DNA of 64,000 bases from Mycobacterium sp. Z3061 (GCF_031583025.1 NZ_CP134062.1:4464001-4528000), one strand, 5' to 3'; shown: positions 1-9,601, counted from the first letter of the stretch. Made by a program: numbers and translations. The notes: generated by a model from the sequence alone, not told the origin.

Positions 1-241
1 CCTCCCAGCTGGTTTCGGTCAGCACTCCCTCACGCCGGACGAGGGGCCCGGTCAACCGGTCGGGATCGTTATCGAGCTCGCCGAAGCTCGCGCCCTTCGG
101 ACAGATGAAACCCGCACTGAACACGTCATCACGGTCGCCGCGAGCACCGACCACCCGGCCGTCGACGATGGTCAGTGTCAGGCCGCAGGTCGCCTCGCAC
201 AGCGGGCAGATCCGCAACGCTGTCCCGGTTTCTGCTGTCAT
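1..241 (-). CDS. Molybdopterin-dependent oxidoreductase, N-terminal fragment
   Basis: The gene runs off the left edge of the window, so only about 80 N-terminal residues are visible. They carry the four-cysteine [4Fe-4S] signature of the Mo-bis-MGD oxidoreductase family (CPLCEATC, then CPKG about 35 residues on), followed by the usual stretch DNDPDRLTGPLVRR. Such enzymes bind an iron-sulfur cluster and two molybdopterin guanine dinucleotides and oxidise or reduce small molecules; the substrate cannot be read from this part. I chose the ATG at 241 because an AAGGAG ribosome site lies about 7 bases before it. The frame stays open upstream to an ATG near 394, but that extension does not look like protein of this family. 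Confidence 0.85.
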   Translation of the reverse strand, partial: MTAETGTALRICPLCEATCGLTLTIVDGRVVGARGDRDDVFSAGFICPKGASFGELDNDPDRLTGPLVRREGVLTETSWE

Positions 242-459
242 GCCAGCTCCTTCCCAGGTCCGTTTTGGGCACTTGGTCCCTTGTTCGCAGCAACGAACGC
301 TCCGTTCACGCACCTCTCGGCACGGGTCGAAGACGACGCCCGCTGCGGCCAGTTCGTCGAGGCGCTGGGAAACAGTTTCCTCGTCGCCGTTCATGGCCGC
401 GCCCTCGGGTCCGGCGTAGCCAAGGCTGCCGAACGCAGCAATGGCGGGTCGGGCTCACA

Positions 460-1530
460 TCACCCGTCCGAAAGTCTTTGCGCCAAAGCCCACGCCATTC
501 GCGCTAGGGCGCGGTAGCGGTCCCGGACATCCGATGTGCCGGCCCGGGAGTCGGCCGCATTGCCATCGAGCCCGCGCCGCCACACGCCGGCGGTGATGGA
601 GGCAAGGCGGAACATGGAGAACACGATGAAGGCGTCGAGCGACCGGGGTGGCTCCCGGTCCGCATGCCGACAGTAGCTCGCAACGAAGGCTTGCTGATCG
701 GGTATGCCGGTGCCCGTGAGGTCCTGGCCCGCCACGCCCTTGGTGCCGCTGAACTCCGGCGAAAGATGGTAGGTCAGACAGGTATAGCCGACGTCGGCCA
801 ACGGGTGGCCGATGGTCGCCAGTTCCCAGTCCAAGACGGCGACAATTCGCGGCTCGCTCGGATGAATCAAGACGTTACCCAGGCGGTAGTCGCCGTGCGC
901 GATGCACGCCGGCTCATCGTCCGATGGCAGGTGTTCTGGCAGCCATTGCGCCAGCATGTCCATCGCCGGCATGTCTTCCACGCGCGCGCCCTGCCACTGC
1001 CGCGTCCACAGCGCCACCTGACGCTGCAGGTATCCCTCCGGCCGGCCGAACCCCTCCAGTCCTGCCGCACGCCAGTCCACACCATGCAGCGCGGCAAGCA
1101 CCCGAGCAAGGTCCTCGTAGATCGCCTCCCGCTGCGCCGGACTGCTGTTCGGCAGGGCTGGGTCGTGAAAGATGCGTCCGGGGACGTGATCCATGATGAA
1201 AAAAGCTGTGCCAATGACGGATTCGTCGTTGCACATCAGCCGCATGCGGGGCACCGGCACATCGGTGTCGCGCAGCGCCGACATCACGCGGTGTTCGCGT
1301 TCCACGTCATGCGCCCGCGGCAACAGCGTTCCTGGAGGCTTTTTGCGAAGGACGTACTCGCCCTCGGCGGTGTGCAGGTGGAATGTCGGGTTGCTCTGTC
1401 CGCCTTGAAACTGGCGAACCCTCAGTGGACCGTCGAAGCCTGGCAGTTGGCCGCGCAGGTGCCGTGCGAGGGCGGCCTCATCAAAGCGGTGCGCCGGCAG
1501 CACCGGTACCAGTTCTGCAACACCGTCCAT
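460..1530 (-). CDS. Phosphotransferase family protein (APH-like, FadE-associated)
   Basis: A 356-residue protein of the aminoglycoside phosphotransferase/choline kinase fold. Visible motifs are a nucleotide-binding N-lobe with EYVLRKKPPG, the catalytic loop HGDYRLGN and the metal-binding DWELATIGHPLADVG. The mycobacterial and metazoan (ACAD10/11-like) members carrying these exact motifs are normally encoded beside acyl-CoA dehydrogenases and are thought to phosphorylate hydroxy-acyl substrates. That role is family knowledge; no dehydrogenase gene is adjacent here. The open frame reaches 1641, but residues before the methionine at 1530 are arginine-rich and unlike the family, so I start at MDGVAELVPV. 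Downstream on the same strand is the molybdopterin enzyme. Confidence 0.85.
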   Translation of the reverse strand: MDGVAELVPVLPAHRFDEAALARHLRGQLPGFDGPLRVRQFQGGQSNPTFHLHTAEGEYVLRKKPPGTLLPRAHDVEREHRVMSALRDTDVPVPRMRLMCNDESVIGTAFFIMDHVPGRIFHDPALPNSSPAQREAIYEDLARVLAALHGVDWRAAGLEGFGRPEGYLQRQVALWTRQWQGARVEDMPAMDMLAQWLPEHLPSDDEPACIAHGDYRLGNVLIHPSEPRIVAVLDWELATIGHPLADVGYTCLTYHLSPEFSGTKGVAGQDLTGTGIPDQQAFVASYCRHADREPPRSLDAFIVFSMFRLASITAGVWRRGLDGNAADSRAGTSDVRDRYRALARMAWALAQRLSDG

Positions 1531-1650
1531 CGGTGCCACATTACCGCCGGACCGACCGAGCGACTGGATGTGCGGTAGGCCGCGTTCGGCACGGCGGGCC
1601 GCATTACGTTGCGGCAGTGCGTGACTGGCGTCAGCCCACACAGACTGCCG

Positions 1651-2703
1651 CTAGGTGCCGACGCCGGTCAGGCCGGCAGCCGACGCAAACGCACGTAGTT
1701 CGCGCTCGATATCGGGACCCGCCGGCTGATACGCCACTTCGGTGACGCCCGATGCGCCTAAAGCGGCGATCTTGCCCGGCAGCGCGTCACGAGTCGCCGT
1801 CAAAGCCATCGAGCTGGCCATCGGGATCAGGCCCGCGACGTGAGGTGCGTCCCGCGGGTTCGCCTCGACGAGATGGCCGGCGTGGATCGCAAGATGCCGT
1901 TCGTGTTGGGGCACAGCCTCAATCGCTTCGCGCCAGTCACGTCCACCGGGCAACGTGTCGACCGCCGCCGCGCCGCCCCGTTCGTACATCGCGTGATAGA
2001 GCACCACAGCGGCCGGGCCGGCGGCCGCGACCACCCGCGGCGACGTCAGATCCTCACCGTCGTCCAGTACGGTGCCGAACGCCAGCAACGCGCGCCAGTC
2101 GGCCGCCCGCACGGCGTCCGGCTGAGGGACGGCCGCGGAGAAGACGCCGTCGCCCAGCTCGGCCGCGACCGCCAACCCTCTGGGACCGTCCGCGCCGATC
2201 AGAATGGGCACATCGAGCGGCCGCCCCGCGCCGAAGCCGGGAAGCTGCAGCATCCGGATCGTGGCGCCGTCCCACTCGGCCGGCTCGCCTGCCAGTAGCG
2301 CCTTGAGACAGCGGACGTACTCAGCGACCCGCCGCCACGGCATCGGTCGCTGCCCCAGCGTGAAGCGCCCCGTGAACCCCGAGCCGATCGCGACGGCCAC
2401 ACGATTGGGTGCCTGATCCGCGAGCTCGGCGATCGCAGCGGCGTTGACCATCGGATGTCGCAGGCTGGGGACAAGCACCCCTGGACCGAGGCCGATGCGA
2501 GTCGTGCGCTCGGCGCACCGGCCCAGCACCATCCACACGTCGGGGTACAGTGCCGGCGAGTCGTAGAGCCACGCACGTTTGTAGCCCAGCTCTTCAGCCA
2601 GCTCGACGTGGTTGGGAGTGGTCGACGACGTCGCGAACGCGCAGGAGATCTCCACGTGAGCTGACGGTACTCGCCACGCACCTACGGATCCCGATGTCAC
2701 CAT
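1651..2703 (-). CDS. LLM class (luciferase-like, probably F420-dependent) oxidoreductase
   Basis: A 350-residue TIM-barrel flavin/F420 oxidoreductase. The N-terminus has the typical ELAEELGYKRAWLYDSPALY helix-strand unit. It is followed by RIGLGPGVLVPSLRHP and the AIGSGFTGR phosphate-binding region, and later by DVPILIGADGPRGLAVAAELGDGV. Mycobacteria use many such enzymes with coenzyme F420; the substrate is unknown. The open frame starts at 2820, but the first 39 residues look random, so I use the ATG at 2703; a GTG just before VEISCAF is a shorter alternative. The gene lies 120 bases upstream of the phosphotransferase on the same strand and may share its transcript. Confidence 0.8.
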   Translation of the reverse strand: MVTSGSVGAWRVPSAHVEISCAFATSSTTPNHVELAEELGYKRAWLYDSPALYPDVWMVLGRCAERTTRIGLGPGVLVPSLRHPMVNAAAIAELADQAPNRVAVAIGSGFTGRFTLGQRPMPWRRVAEYVRCLKALLAGEPAEWDGATIRMLQLPGFGAGRPLDVPILIGADGPRGLAVAAELGDGVFSAAVPQPDAVRAADWRALLAFGTVLDDGEDLTSPRVVAAAGPAAVVLYHAMYERGGAAAVDTLPGGRDWREAIEAVPQHERHLAIHAGHLVEANPRDAPHVAGLIPMASSMALTATRDALPGKIAALGASGVTEVAYQPAGPDIERELRAFASAAGLTGVGT

Positions 2704-2752
2704 AAGCCGGCGCCGTACACGATTTGAGTAGGGGCGGCCGCAATGCGTTGCG

Positions 2753-4048
2753 CTACACCGCCACGTCCAGGCTGGTGAGCCCGCGTAGCACCGGATTCGT
2801 CCGGTACACCGGCCGGTCATCCACGAGCGAGAGCCCTGGGAAACGCTTCGTCAGCGCGTCGAACGCGAGCCGCGCCTCGAGCCGCGCGAGTGGCGCCCCG
2901 AGGCAGAAGTGCGTGCCGAACCCGAAGGCCAGGTGCGGGTTTGGGACGCGCGCGAGGTCGAGCTGGTCTGGGTCCTTGAACATGTCGGGGTCGTGGTTCG
3001 CCGAGCCGATGCTCACCAGCACGAGCGAGCCCTCCGGGATGACCTGGTCGTCGATCGCGACGTCTTCGAGCGCGACGCGCACCGTCGCCTGCACGGGCCC
3101 GTCGTAGCGGAGCAGCTCTTCGATCGCAGTCGGGAGCAGAGCGGGCTCTTTGCACAGCCGCACCCACTGGTCGGGCTCGCGCAACAGGGCGAGCGTGCCG
3201 TTGCCGATCAAGTTCGTCGTCGTCTCGTGGCCGGCGAGCAGCAGCAGGTTGCCGGTCGCGAGCAGCTCGGCATCGGTGAGCGCGTCGCGCTCCTCCTGGG
3301 CCGCGATCATGGCGCTGATCAGGTCCTCGCGCGGGGCGCGGCGGCGGGCGGCGATGATACCGGCGAGGTAGTCGAAGACCTGGCGCCCGGCCTCCGCACC
3401 GGTTGCGCGTGCCTCGGCGCTTGGCGACGCGAAGCCGTTGATCATCGTGCTCGACCACTGACGGAACTGACGGTGGTCCTCCGCCGGGACGCCGAGCAGC
3501 TCGGCGATCACGATCGCCGGCAGCGGCTCGGCGACGTCGTGAATCAGGTCGAAGGTGCCCTTGGCCTGCGCCTCGTCGGCGAGCTCGCCGACGATCGCCT
3601 CGATGTGGCCGCGCAGCGCGGCGACGCGCTTGGGCGTGAAGGCCTTGTGGACGAGCTTGCGGACGCGCGTGTGGTCAGGCGGGTCCATGACCAGCATCGA
3701 GCGCATGCCAGTTGCGCTCTGGCGCAGAAACTCCGGCATGCGGTCGAGGTTGTCGCGCATGAGCGGCGCCCGCAGCCTCTCGACCGAGAAACGCGGGTCG
3801 CGCAACACCGAGTGGACGTCGTGGTAGCGCGTGAGCATCCACACGCCGGGGCCCGAGTAGTTCGGGACCGGCACCTCGAGCACCGGCCGCACGGTGCGGA
3901 TCACGGAGTACATCGGGTAGGGGTTCTCGAGCGAGCCGGCGCTGCGCAGCGGCAGGAACAGGTCGAAATCAGCGGAGGCGTCCGCAGAAGGAAGGGGTGC
4001 CGACCGGTGGCGAGAGGGCGCCGAGCGCTGCCAGACACGAGACGTCAT
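2753..4048 (-). CDS. Cytochrome P450
   Basis: A 431-residue soluble bacterial P450 monooxygenase. The diagnostic elements are all present: the I-helix oxygen-activation motif LLLLAGHETTTN, the K-helix ExxR (EELLRYDGP), and the heme-binding loop FGFGTHFCLGAPLAR with the axial cysteine at about residue 382. It would use ferredoxin-delivered electrons to hydroxylate a small hydrophobic substrate; none is identifiable and no ferredoxin gene is adjacent. Start at 4048 rather than 4240 because an AGAGGA ribosome site precedes it and the upstream residues are non-homologous. It diverges from the AarF/UbiB gene across 139 bases. Its codon choice favours CTC and CGC more than its neighbours, which by eye suggests acquisition from another actinobacterium. 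Confidence 0.95.
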   Translation of the reverse strand: MTSRVWQRSAPSRHRSAPLPSADASADFDLFLPLRSAGSLENPYPMYSVIRTVRPVLEVPVPNYSGPGVWMLTRYHDVHSVLRDPRFSVERLRAPLMRDNLDRMPEFLRQSATGMRSMLVMDPPDHTRVRKLVHKAFTPKRVAALRGHIEAIVGELADEAQAKGTFDLIHDVAEPLPAIVIAELLGVPAEDHRQFRQWSSTMINGFASPSAEARATGAEAGRQVFDYLAGIIAARRRAPREDLISAMIAAQEERDALTDAELLATGNLLLLAGHETTTNLIGNGTLALLREPDQWVRLCKEPALLPTAIEELLRYDGPVQATVRVALEDVAIDDQVIPEGSLVLVSIGSANHDPDMFKDPDQLDLARVPNPHLAFGFGTHFCLGAPLARLEARLAFDALTKRFPGLSLVDDRPVYRTNPVLRGLTSLDVAV

Positions 4049-4187
4049 GGCGGGTTCCTCTGGGCGAGCACAGTGTTGAGAATGACCGACTGACCAGCCA
4101 CAATAACACCGTGCCGACGATCGCCTCAAGCGCGCGCGTAGCGCCTCCCCTGTCTGTACTTCGATAGCAAAGGCGCGCTGCGGCTTC

Positions 4188-5471
4188 GTGATCCGGCACT
4201 TCCGAATTGTCCGAGTCCTGCGCGTGGCGCTTGCGGTCATGCGTGTCCTGCCCCGCTACCTGCTGCTTCTGGCGCGCGATCGCACCGCGCTGTGGCCGAC
4301 GAACGACGCCGACTGGCAGCGCGCGCACGGCGCAGCGGCCCGCGAGATCAAGCGCGTCGCGTTATCGCTGGCCGGCGCCTTCACGAAGGCCGCCCAGATC
4401 CAGGGAGCGCGGGCCGACTTCTTCCCGGCGCCCTTCATCGAGGAACTGAGCCAGTTCCACGACGCAGTGCCGCCGCGCCCCTTCGAGACCCTGCGGCCGC
4501 TCGTCGAGCGGGACCTCGGCCGGCCCCTTGACGAGGTCTTCGCGACGATCGACCGCCGGGCCCTCGCCGCGGCTTCGTTGGCGCAGGTGCACCGCGCGAC
4601 GCTGCGCGACGGCAGCCAGGTCGTCCTGAAGATCCGCTATCCCGAGATCCCGAGGATCATTCCGCTCGACCTCGGCATGCTGCGCCGCGTCGTCAGGATC
4701 GTCATGCTCGTGCAGCGGCGCATCGACCTGCGAGCGCTCGCCACCGAGACGACCCGCTTCATCGAGCTTGAACTCGACTTCCGGCGCGAGGTGCGCTCGA
4801 CCGAGCGGCTCGCGAAGAATCTCACTGACGTCCCGTTCGTGGTCGTCCCACGCGTCCATCTGGAGCTGTGCGGCGACAACGTGATCGTGCTCGAGTACCT
4901 GCAAGGCATTCAGGTCGCGCGCACGAAAGAGCTTGTCGCGGCAGGCCACAAGCTCGCGGAGATCGCGCGCAAAATCGGCGCGCTCTACGGCACCATGATC
5001 TTCGAACAGGGCTTCTTCCACGGCGATCCGCACCCCGGGAATCTACTGATACTGCCCGACGGCCGCATCGGCCTCCTCGATTTCGGCTTGGCCAAGGAGC
5101 TGCCACCAGGATTCGCGCGGCTCGTCGCGACGATGATGGTCTCCGCGATGATCGGCGACTCGCGATCCGCGTTCGCCGCGGCCGAGCAGCTCGGCTTCGA
5201 CGTCGCCTCGATGAGCCCCGACAACTTGCGCACGCTGATGCTGATGACGATCGGCGACAGCGACACCGAGGCCGGCTTCTTCGAGATCCTGGGCGAGACG
5301 AGCCTGCGCAAGATCCCGGAGGACTTCGCGCTCGTCGGGCGCACGCTGATCCTGCTCAACGGGCTCTCGCACCGACTCGCGCCCGGGCGCCGGCTGATCC
5401 AGGCCGAGCTGCTGAAGCACCTCGCCGCGGGCGCAGCCAGCGCGGACGATTCGGCGCGCAAGCCCGCCTAG
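4188..5471 (+). CDS. ABC1/AarF (UbiB-like) atypical kinase family protein
   Basis: A 427-residue member of the AarF/ADCK/UbiB family of atypical kinase-like proteins. Landmarks: the family-specific KxGQ region appears as KAAQIQGARADFFP (an alanine-rich variant of the canonical motif), then the alanine-rich nucleotide loop AAASLAQVH, the lysine strand VVLKIRYPEI, the catalytic loop HGDPHPGN and the metal motif LLDFGLAKEL. Family members support ubiquinone or other isoprenoid-lipid metabolism, often as ATPases. A role with the divergent P450 is only inferred from proximity. The start is a GTG; the ATG about 50 bases downstream (MRVLPRYLLL) is also possible. Codon use resembles that of the P450. 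Confidence 0.88.
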   Translation: MIRHFRIVRVLRVALAVMRVLPRYLLLLARDRTALWPTNDADWQRAHGAAAREIKRVALSLAGAFTKAAQIQGARADFFPAPFIEELSQFHDAVPPRPFETLRPLVERDLGRPLDEVFATIDRRALAAASLAQVHRATLRDGSQVVLKIRYPEIPRIIPLDLGMLRRVVRIVMLVQRRIDLRALATETTRFIELELDFRREVRSTERLAKNLTDVPFVVVPRVHLELCGDNVIVLEYLQGIQVARTKELVAAGHKLAEIARKIGALYGTMIFEQGFFHGDPHPGNLLILPDGRIGLLDFGLAKELPPGFARLVATMMVSAMIGDSRSAFAAAEQLGFDVASMSPDNLRTLMLMTIGDSDTEAGFFEILGETSLRKIPEDFALVGRTLILLNGLSHRLAPGRRLIQAELLKHLAAGAASADDSARKPA

Positions 5472-5559
5472 TCCTGAGGTTTGGCGGGGCCAATCGGGTG
5501 ATGAAATACCTAGTGGGGCTCCAAAATTCGAGACATGCGGCGTGCTTGGCGGTGCCGAC

Positions 5560-6990
5560 CTACCGATAGCGCCAGACGCCAACGTGACCGTCGACCCCTT
5601 TGAGAGCCGCCATCTCGCGCGCGCCCACTGGGCTCAGTTCGGTTATCACCTCGGCCGCACCCGGCGCGTCGCGCACATCGTCGGTGCAGACGATCTGGCG
5701 CGAGTCCGCGATCGCCTGCACGCGCGCCGCGATGTTCACCGTCTGGCCGAAATAGTCGAGGCGCTCGTTCAGGTCCACCGCGATGCACGGGCCGGCATGG
5801 AGGCCGATCTTGAGCTCGAGATCGCCAACCCTGCCGACTTCGCGGTTCATCACCATGGCCGCTTCCAGCGCCGGCGCCGGCGTCGGGAAACTCGCCATCA
5901 CCGCGTCGCCGATAGTCTTGACCACCGCGCCGCCGCGAGCGGCGACCACCTCGCGCAAAATGCCGAAGTGTTCGCCGACGAGGGCGTAGGCACGCATGTC
6001 GCCCATGCGCGAGTACAACTCGGTCGAGCCCTTGAGATCGGTGAAGAGCACGGTCAGGTTCTTCAGCGCCAGGCCACCCTGCGCCGGAATGCTCTCGGCG
6101 CGAAACAGATCCCGGAACGCTTGAGTGGTTACCAGCTCCTTGACCGAAAAGAACCGGTGGAACTTCTCGCCGGATTGCCCAGCCAACAAATCGAGTTTCG
6201 CGGCGAGCGCCTCCGGCGAGGACGGGCGCGGGTCGGTGAAGGCTCCGAAGACCACTGGCCGGCTGAGCCGGTTGTGCAGTGTCATGTGCACTTGGCCGGC
6301 CGCAAGCCGGTCACCATCCTGGACGAGCTCGCCCCCGGCGAGGACCTCGTAGTCCAACGTCGAACCGCCCGCTTTTTCTTCGACCGTGAAGCGTCGCAAC
6401 GAGTGGTACTGCGGCAGCGCCAGCACGTAATGCCCTGGCGCGAGCGACGTCTCGGTCTCCAGCTTCGCGCCCGCCGGAGCGGTACCGAACCACACGGGCT
6501 TTTCCACGGCGCGGTCGATGTGCGTTCTGTCAGCGACGCTTGGCGAGAAGAACAGTGTGAGGCTGTCGCGTAGGAAGTCGAGCTTCTCCGAGTCGTGGAA
6601 GCGGATCACGCGCGCCGATGGCGCGACATTGAAAGTGACCTCCACGTTGTCGTCGATCACCGGCGGCACGGCGATCTCGCAGATCGTGCAGAAGCGGTCC
6701 TCGCTGAGCGCGCGCAGCGCATGGTCGGTGGTGATGAACGACCCGCAGGCCGGGCAGATTACCCCCCAACTGAATTCGACCACCCCCGCATGCGCCGCAT
6801 GGAGGAACAGGTCTACCGCCAAGCGCTCAGGCGTGCCCGTCTCCCTCGCGTAGCGATAGGGGTTCATTCGGAAGAGCTTCTCGTCGGGCGCCTCGGCGAT
6901 GTAGCGGGCAAAGCTGTCTACGGCAGTTGCGTCGAAGTGGCCAACGTTCTTGACGGCCGCAAGGCGGCTCTGGAGGACAGCGGTGGTCAT
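5560..6990 (-). CDS. Class III adenylate cyclase with N-terminal zinc-ribbon/DUF5939-type region
   Basis: A 476-residue soluble cyclase that makes cAMP from ATP. The catalytic domain occupies about residues 308-476 and keeps all six expected residues: metal-binding D318 (LFTDLKGST) and D362, adenine-selecting K358 (VKTIGD) and D412 (LDYFGQ), and transition-state N419 and R423 (VNIAARVQ). The long N-terminal part matches in layout the DUF5939 region of related cyclases. It contains two CxxC pairs, C79/C82 and C101/C104, that could form a zinc ribbon. There are no membrane segments. The gene converges on the AarF gene and shares its atypical composition. The signal that controls it is unknown; a metal, redox or ligand input through the N-terminal region is an inference. 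Confidence 0.92.
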   Translation of the reverse strand: MTTAVLQSRLAAVKNVGHFDATAVDSFARYIAEAPDEKLFRMNPYRYARETGTPERLAVDLFLHAAHAGVVEFSWGVICPACGSFITTDHALRALSEDRFCTICEIAVPPVIDDNVEVTFNVAPSARVIRFHDSEKLDFLRDSLTLFFSPSVADRTHIDRAVEKPVWFGTAPAGAKLETETSLAPGHYVLALPQYHSLRRFTVEEKAGGSTLDYEVLAGGELVQDGDRLAAGQVHMTLHNRLSRPVVFGAFTDPRPSSPEALAAKLDLLAGQSGEKFHRFFSVKELVTTQAFRDLFRAESIPAQGGLALKNLTVLFTDLKGSTELYSRMGDMRAYALVGEHFGILREVVAARGGAVVKTIGDAVMASFPTPAPALEAAMVMNREVGRVGDLELKIGLHAGPCIAVDLNERLDYFGQTVNIAARVQAIADSRQIVCTDDVRDAPGAAEVITELSPVGAREMAALKGVDGHVGVWRYR

Positions 6991-7531
6991 GGCACCTCCG
7001 GGACTGGCGCTGGCTGGGACGACCGAATTCGCGCGCTAGGCCACTGAGAACAGTGCACCGCACCTTCTTATTCCGTGATCGCCCCCGACGAAGTGTGATC
7101 CATACCGGGAGGATTAGACATCCGGCAACTCCGCGCCTGCACGAATCGGACCCGGAGTTGGTGGCCGGCACGAAAACGGCACGGCTTTCTGAGAGGGTCT
7201 GGCCGCGCAGGCGGCGGCCCCGGCAAGTTATCCGCCGAGCTTGGTCCGCAGATATTCGATGAGCGCGAGCCCAATATCCGCGGGGGTGTCAACTCGTCTT
7301 ACGTGTGGATCGGTGAGGTTAAGTCTGCGGCGATTGAAGTAGTGGACTACCTAAGTCACCTCCGTCGCTTAGGGCAACGCTTGGGTCGTGCGCGTAACCG
7401 CCCAGCCACACTGAGGAAGACGCCATGACCGCGAAGCGTCAACAACCTCGAATGCAAGCGCATGACTGGCGACGTTCGCGCGCAGACCAAACATTGGAAC
7501 GGGACTGGGCCGACGAGCCGAAGGAGTCGTT
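6991..7531. other. Intergenic region upstream of the PE_PGRS gene
   Basis: About 540 bases without an intact gene, between the divergent cyclase and PE_PGRS genes. It should hold both promoters. The only protein-like stretch I see is a 40-codon fragment on the minus strand, listed separately. The last bases contain the AAGGAG ribosome site of the PE_PGRS gene. Confidence 0.5.
7228..7350 (-). pseudogene. Possible C-terminal remnant of an unidentified gene
   Basis: On the minus strand a 40-codon frame, bounded upstream by a TAG and ending in TAA, reads like a genuine protein tail (HYFNRRRLNLTDPHVRR, then ADIGLALIEYLRTKLGG). It has balanced composition and helix-like periodicity, unlike the other frames here. 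It has no obvious start codon and I do not recognise the family. It may be the relic of a gene truncated when neighbouring DNA was rearranged. Confidence 0.3.
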
Positions 7532-9496
7532 ATGTCGTTCGTGATCGTAACGCCGGATTTTATGACCACGGCCGCAGCGGATTTGGCCCGTATCGAGTCG
7601 GTGCTTCGGGTCGCACATACGGCCGCAGCAACGTCGACGACGCAGGTGCTGGCGGCTGCCGAGGACGAGGTGTCAGCGGCGGTCGCGGCGCTGTTCTCCG
7701 CTCACGGCCGCGAGTACCAGGCGCTCAACGCCCAGGCGACCGCGTTCCATGACGGATTCGCCCGGGCATTGGCCGCAAGCGCCGGTTCGTATGCCAGCGC
7801 GGAGGCCGCCGCCGCCTCGCCGCTGCAGGCTGCGCAGGACGCGGTGCTGGGCGCGATCAATGCACCCTTCCTGACGCTGACCGGGCGCCCGCTGATCGGT
7901 GACGGCGCCAACGGACTGCCAGGTACCGGACAAGCCGGCGGGGCCGGCGGGTGGCTGATCGGCAACGGCGGCAATGGTGGCTCGGGCAAGCCAGGCACGG
8001 GCAACGGCGCTGGCGGTATTGGCGGGGCCGGCGGCGCGGCCGGCCTCTGGGGCCACGGCGGCAATGGTGGCGCCGGGGGAATCGGCGGCTCGTCGGGAGG
8101 GATCGGCGGTAACGGCGGGGCCGGGGGTGCCAATGGGTGGATCGGAGGCGGTAACGGTGGTGCCGGCGGGCCCGGCGGCACCGGTGGGACTGGCGCACCC
8201 GGCGGCAACGGTGGAGTCGGCGGGCCCAACATTCAGCTGTTGTCGTTGAACGGCACTGGTGGTACCGGCGGGGCCGGTGGTAACGGCGGGGCCGGCCATG
8301 CCGGCGTCGACAGCACCGTGGCACAAGGGAACGGCGGTACCGGTTTCGTAGGCGGTGCCGGCGGTCAAGGCGGCGCCGGAGGCGCCAACCAGGCGCTGCT
8401 GGGCGGATCCGGCGGAGCCGGCGGCACAGGCGGCACAGGCGGACTCGGCGGGACGGGTGGTGCGGGCTCGACGCCAGACGCAGCCCACCTCGTGGCTGGT
8501 AATGGTGGCACCGGCGGGGCTGGCGGTGCTGCCGGAGCGGGAGGTGCAGGTGGCGCCGGCGGAATGCTGTTGGGGCACCCCGGCAGCGGCGGCCTAGGCG
8601 GTACCGGCGGTGCGGGCGGCGCCGGCGGCACCGGCGGTGCGGGCAACGCCCACACCGGGTTCAGCTTCGGCGGCGCCGGCGGCAACGGTGGCATCGGCGG
8701 CGCCGGCGGCTTCGGTGGCAACTCCAGCGGCACGGGTATCAACGGCACCGGTGGCGGGGGCGGTGCCGGCGGCGCGGGCGGCACCGGCGGCTACAACATC
8801 GGTGTCTCGGGCACCGGCGACGTGCTCATCGGCGGTGGTGGTGGCGGAGGCGGGGTCGGCGGCCGTGCCGGCAGTGGCGGCACTGGCGGCACCGGCGGCG
8901 GTGGAGGTGGCGGTACCGGCGGCACCGGCGGGGTCGGCGGCACCGGAGGTGGTGCCTTCGAAGTCGACGGCTTGACCTTCCGACTGGCGGCGGGGGGCGG
9001 CCACGGCGGGAGCGGCGGCGCCGGTGCCACCGCTTCCGGGAGCACAGGCGGCTTCGGCGGTGCCGGCGGTGGCGGTGGTGGCGGTGGTGTCACGGATAAC
9101 GGCATCGCTACCGGCGGCGGCGGTGGTGGTGGCGGCGGGGCCGCCACGGCCGGAGGTGTCGGCGGCACAGGCGGTCTGGGCGGTTGGGCCACCTGTGTCG
9201 CGCCCGGAACCGGCCAGGGCGGCAACCCCGGAATTGGCGGAGCCGGCACCGGCGGCGGCGGCGGTGGCGGCGCCTTCGCAATAAACGCGTTCCTTGGCGC
9301 CGGGGTTGCCAACGGCGGAGCCGGCACCGACGGCGCCGCCGGCGGGGCGGGCGGGGCCACCGGCAACAGCGTCGATATCAACATGGGAGGCCGCGGCGGC
9401 AAAGGCGCCATCGTCGGTGTCGGCGGCACCGGAGGCGAAGGCGGTGCCGGCGCCAAATGGTTCGGTGGGGGCGGCGGCCTGAACGGTCAGTTCTGA
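7532..9496 (+). CDS. PE_PGRS family protein
   Basis: A 654-residue mycobacterial PE_PGRS protein. Residues 1 to about 95 form the PE domain (start [11 protein letters not shown], two helices, and SYASAEAA carrying the YxxxE export motif used by ESX-5). A short linker [11 protein letters not shown] follows, as in many PE_PGRS proteins. The remaining 530 or so residues are glycine- and alanine-rich GGX repeats (GGAGG, GGNGG, GGTGG) with a few non-repetitive islands, such as residues 470-490 around [16 protein letters not shown]. Such proteins are exported to the cell surface; individual functions vary and none can be assigned. An AAGGAG site precedes the ATG. PE_PGRS genes are typical of slow-growing species of the tuberculosis/marinum/kansasii lineages. 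Confidence 0.97.
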   Translation: MSFVIVTPDFMTTAAADLARIESVLRVAHTAAATSTTQVLAAAEDEVSAAVAALFSAHGREYQALNAQATAFHDGFARALAASAGSYASAEAAAASPLQAAQDAVLGAINAPFLTLTGRPLIGDGANGLPGTGQAGGAGGWLIGNGGNGGSGKPGTGNGAGGIGGAGGAAGLWGHGGNGGAGGIGGSSGGIGGNGGAGGANGWIGGGNGGAGGPGGTGGTGAPGGNGGVGGPNIQLLSLNGTGGTGGAGGNGGAGHAGVDSTVAQGNGGTGFVGGAGGQGGAGGANQALLGGSGGAGGTGGTGGLGGTGGAGSTPDAAHLVAGNGGTGGAGGAAGAGGAGGAGGMLLGHPGSGGLGGTGGAGGAGGTGGAGNAHTGFSFGGAGGNGGIGGAGGFGGNSSGTGINGTGGGGGAGGAGGTGGYNIGVSGTGDVLIGGGGGGGGVGGRAGSGGTGGTGGGGGGGTGGTGGVGGTGGGAFEVDGLTFRLAAGGGHGGSGGAGATASGSTGGFGGAGGGGGGGGVTDNGIATGGGGGGGGGAATAGGVGGTGGLGGWATCVAPGTGQGGNPGIGGAGTGGGGGGGAFAINAFLGAGVANGGAGTDGAAGGAGGATGNSVDINMGGRGGKGAIVGVGGTGGEGGAGAKWFGGGGGLNGQF

Positions 9497-9523
9497 GAGC
9501 GGGTGACCCGGCGGCGACCGAAG

Positions 9524-9601
9524 AATCGACACCCCATCGGCGTTCACAGCCATCGCGGCCTGATACCTCTGCGCAGCCACGCTCAACCGACTAGGAGTCA
9601 A
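9524..9601 (-). pseudogene. Decayed N-terminus of an IS481-type transposase (left copy)
   Basis: Read on the minus strand, this encodes VAAQRYQAAMAVNADGVSI, the start of the helix-turn-helix region of IS481-family transposases, then loses similarity. Over 57 aligned bases it matches the right-hand copy at 11526-11582 in 48 positions, and both lie in the same orientation. It sits immediately downstream of the PE_PGRS stop codon. Only the first 20 codons or so survive, so this is a relic and not a functional element. Confidence 0.6.

Noticed and set aside
7900-9490. Dense short direct repeats that might suggest a CRISPR array
   Set aside because: They are glycine-codon repeats in the PGRS domain, with no constant repeat-spacer pattern.
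8594-9601. Long minus-strand frame opposite the PE_PGRS gene
   Set aside because: It is the shadow of GGX repeat coding. Only its first 20 codons or so (9524-9601) have independent meaning, as a transposase relic.
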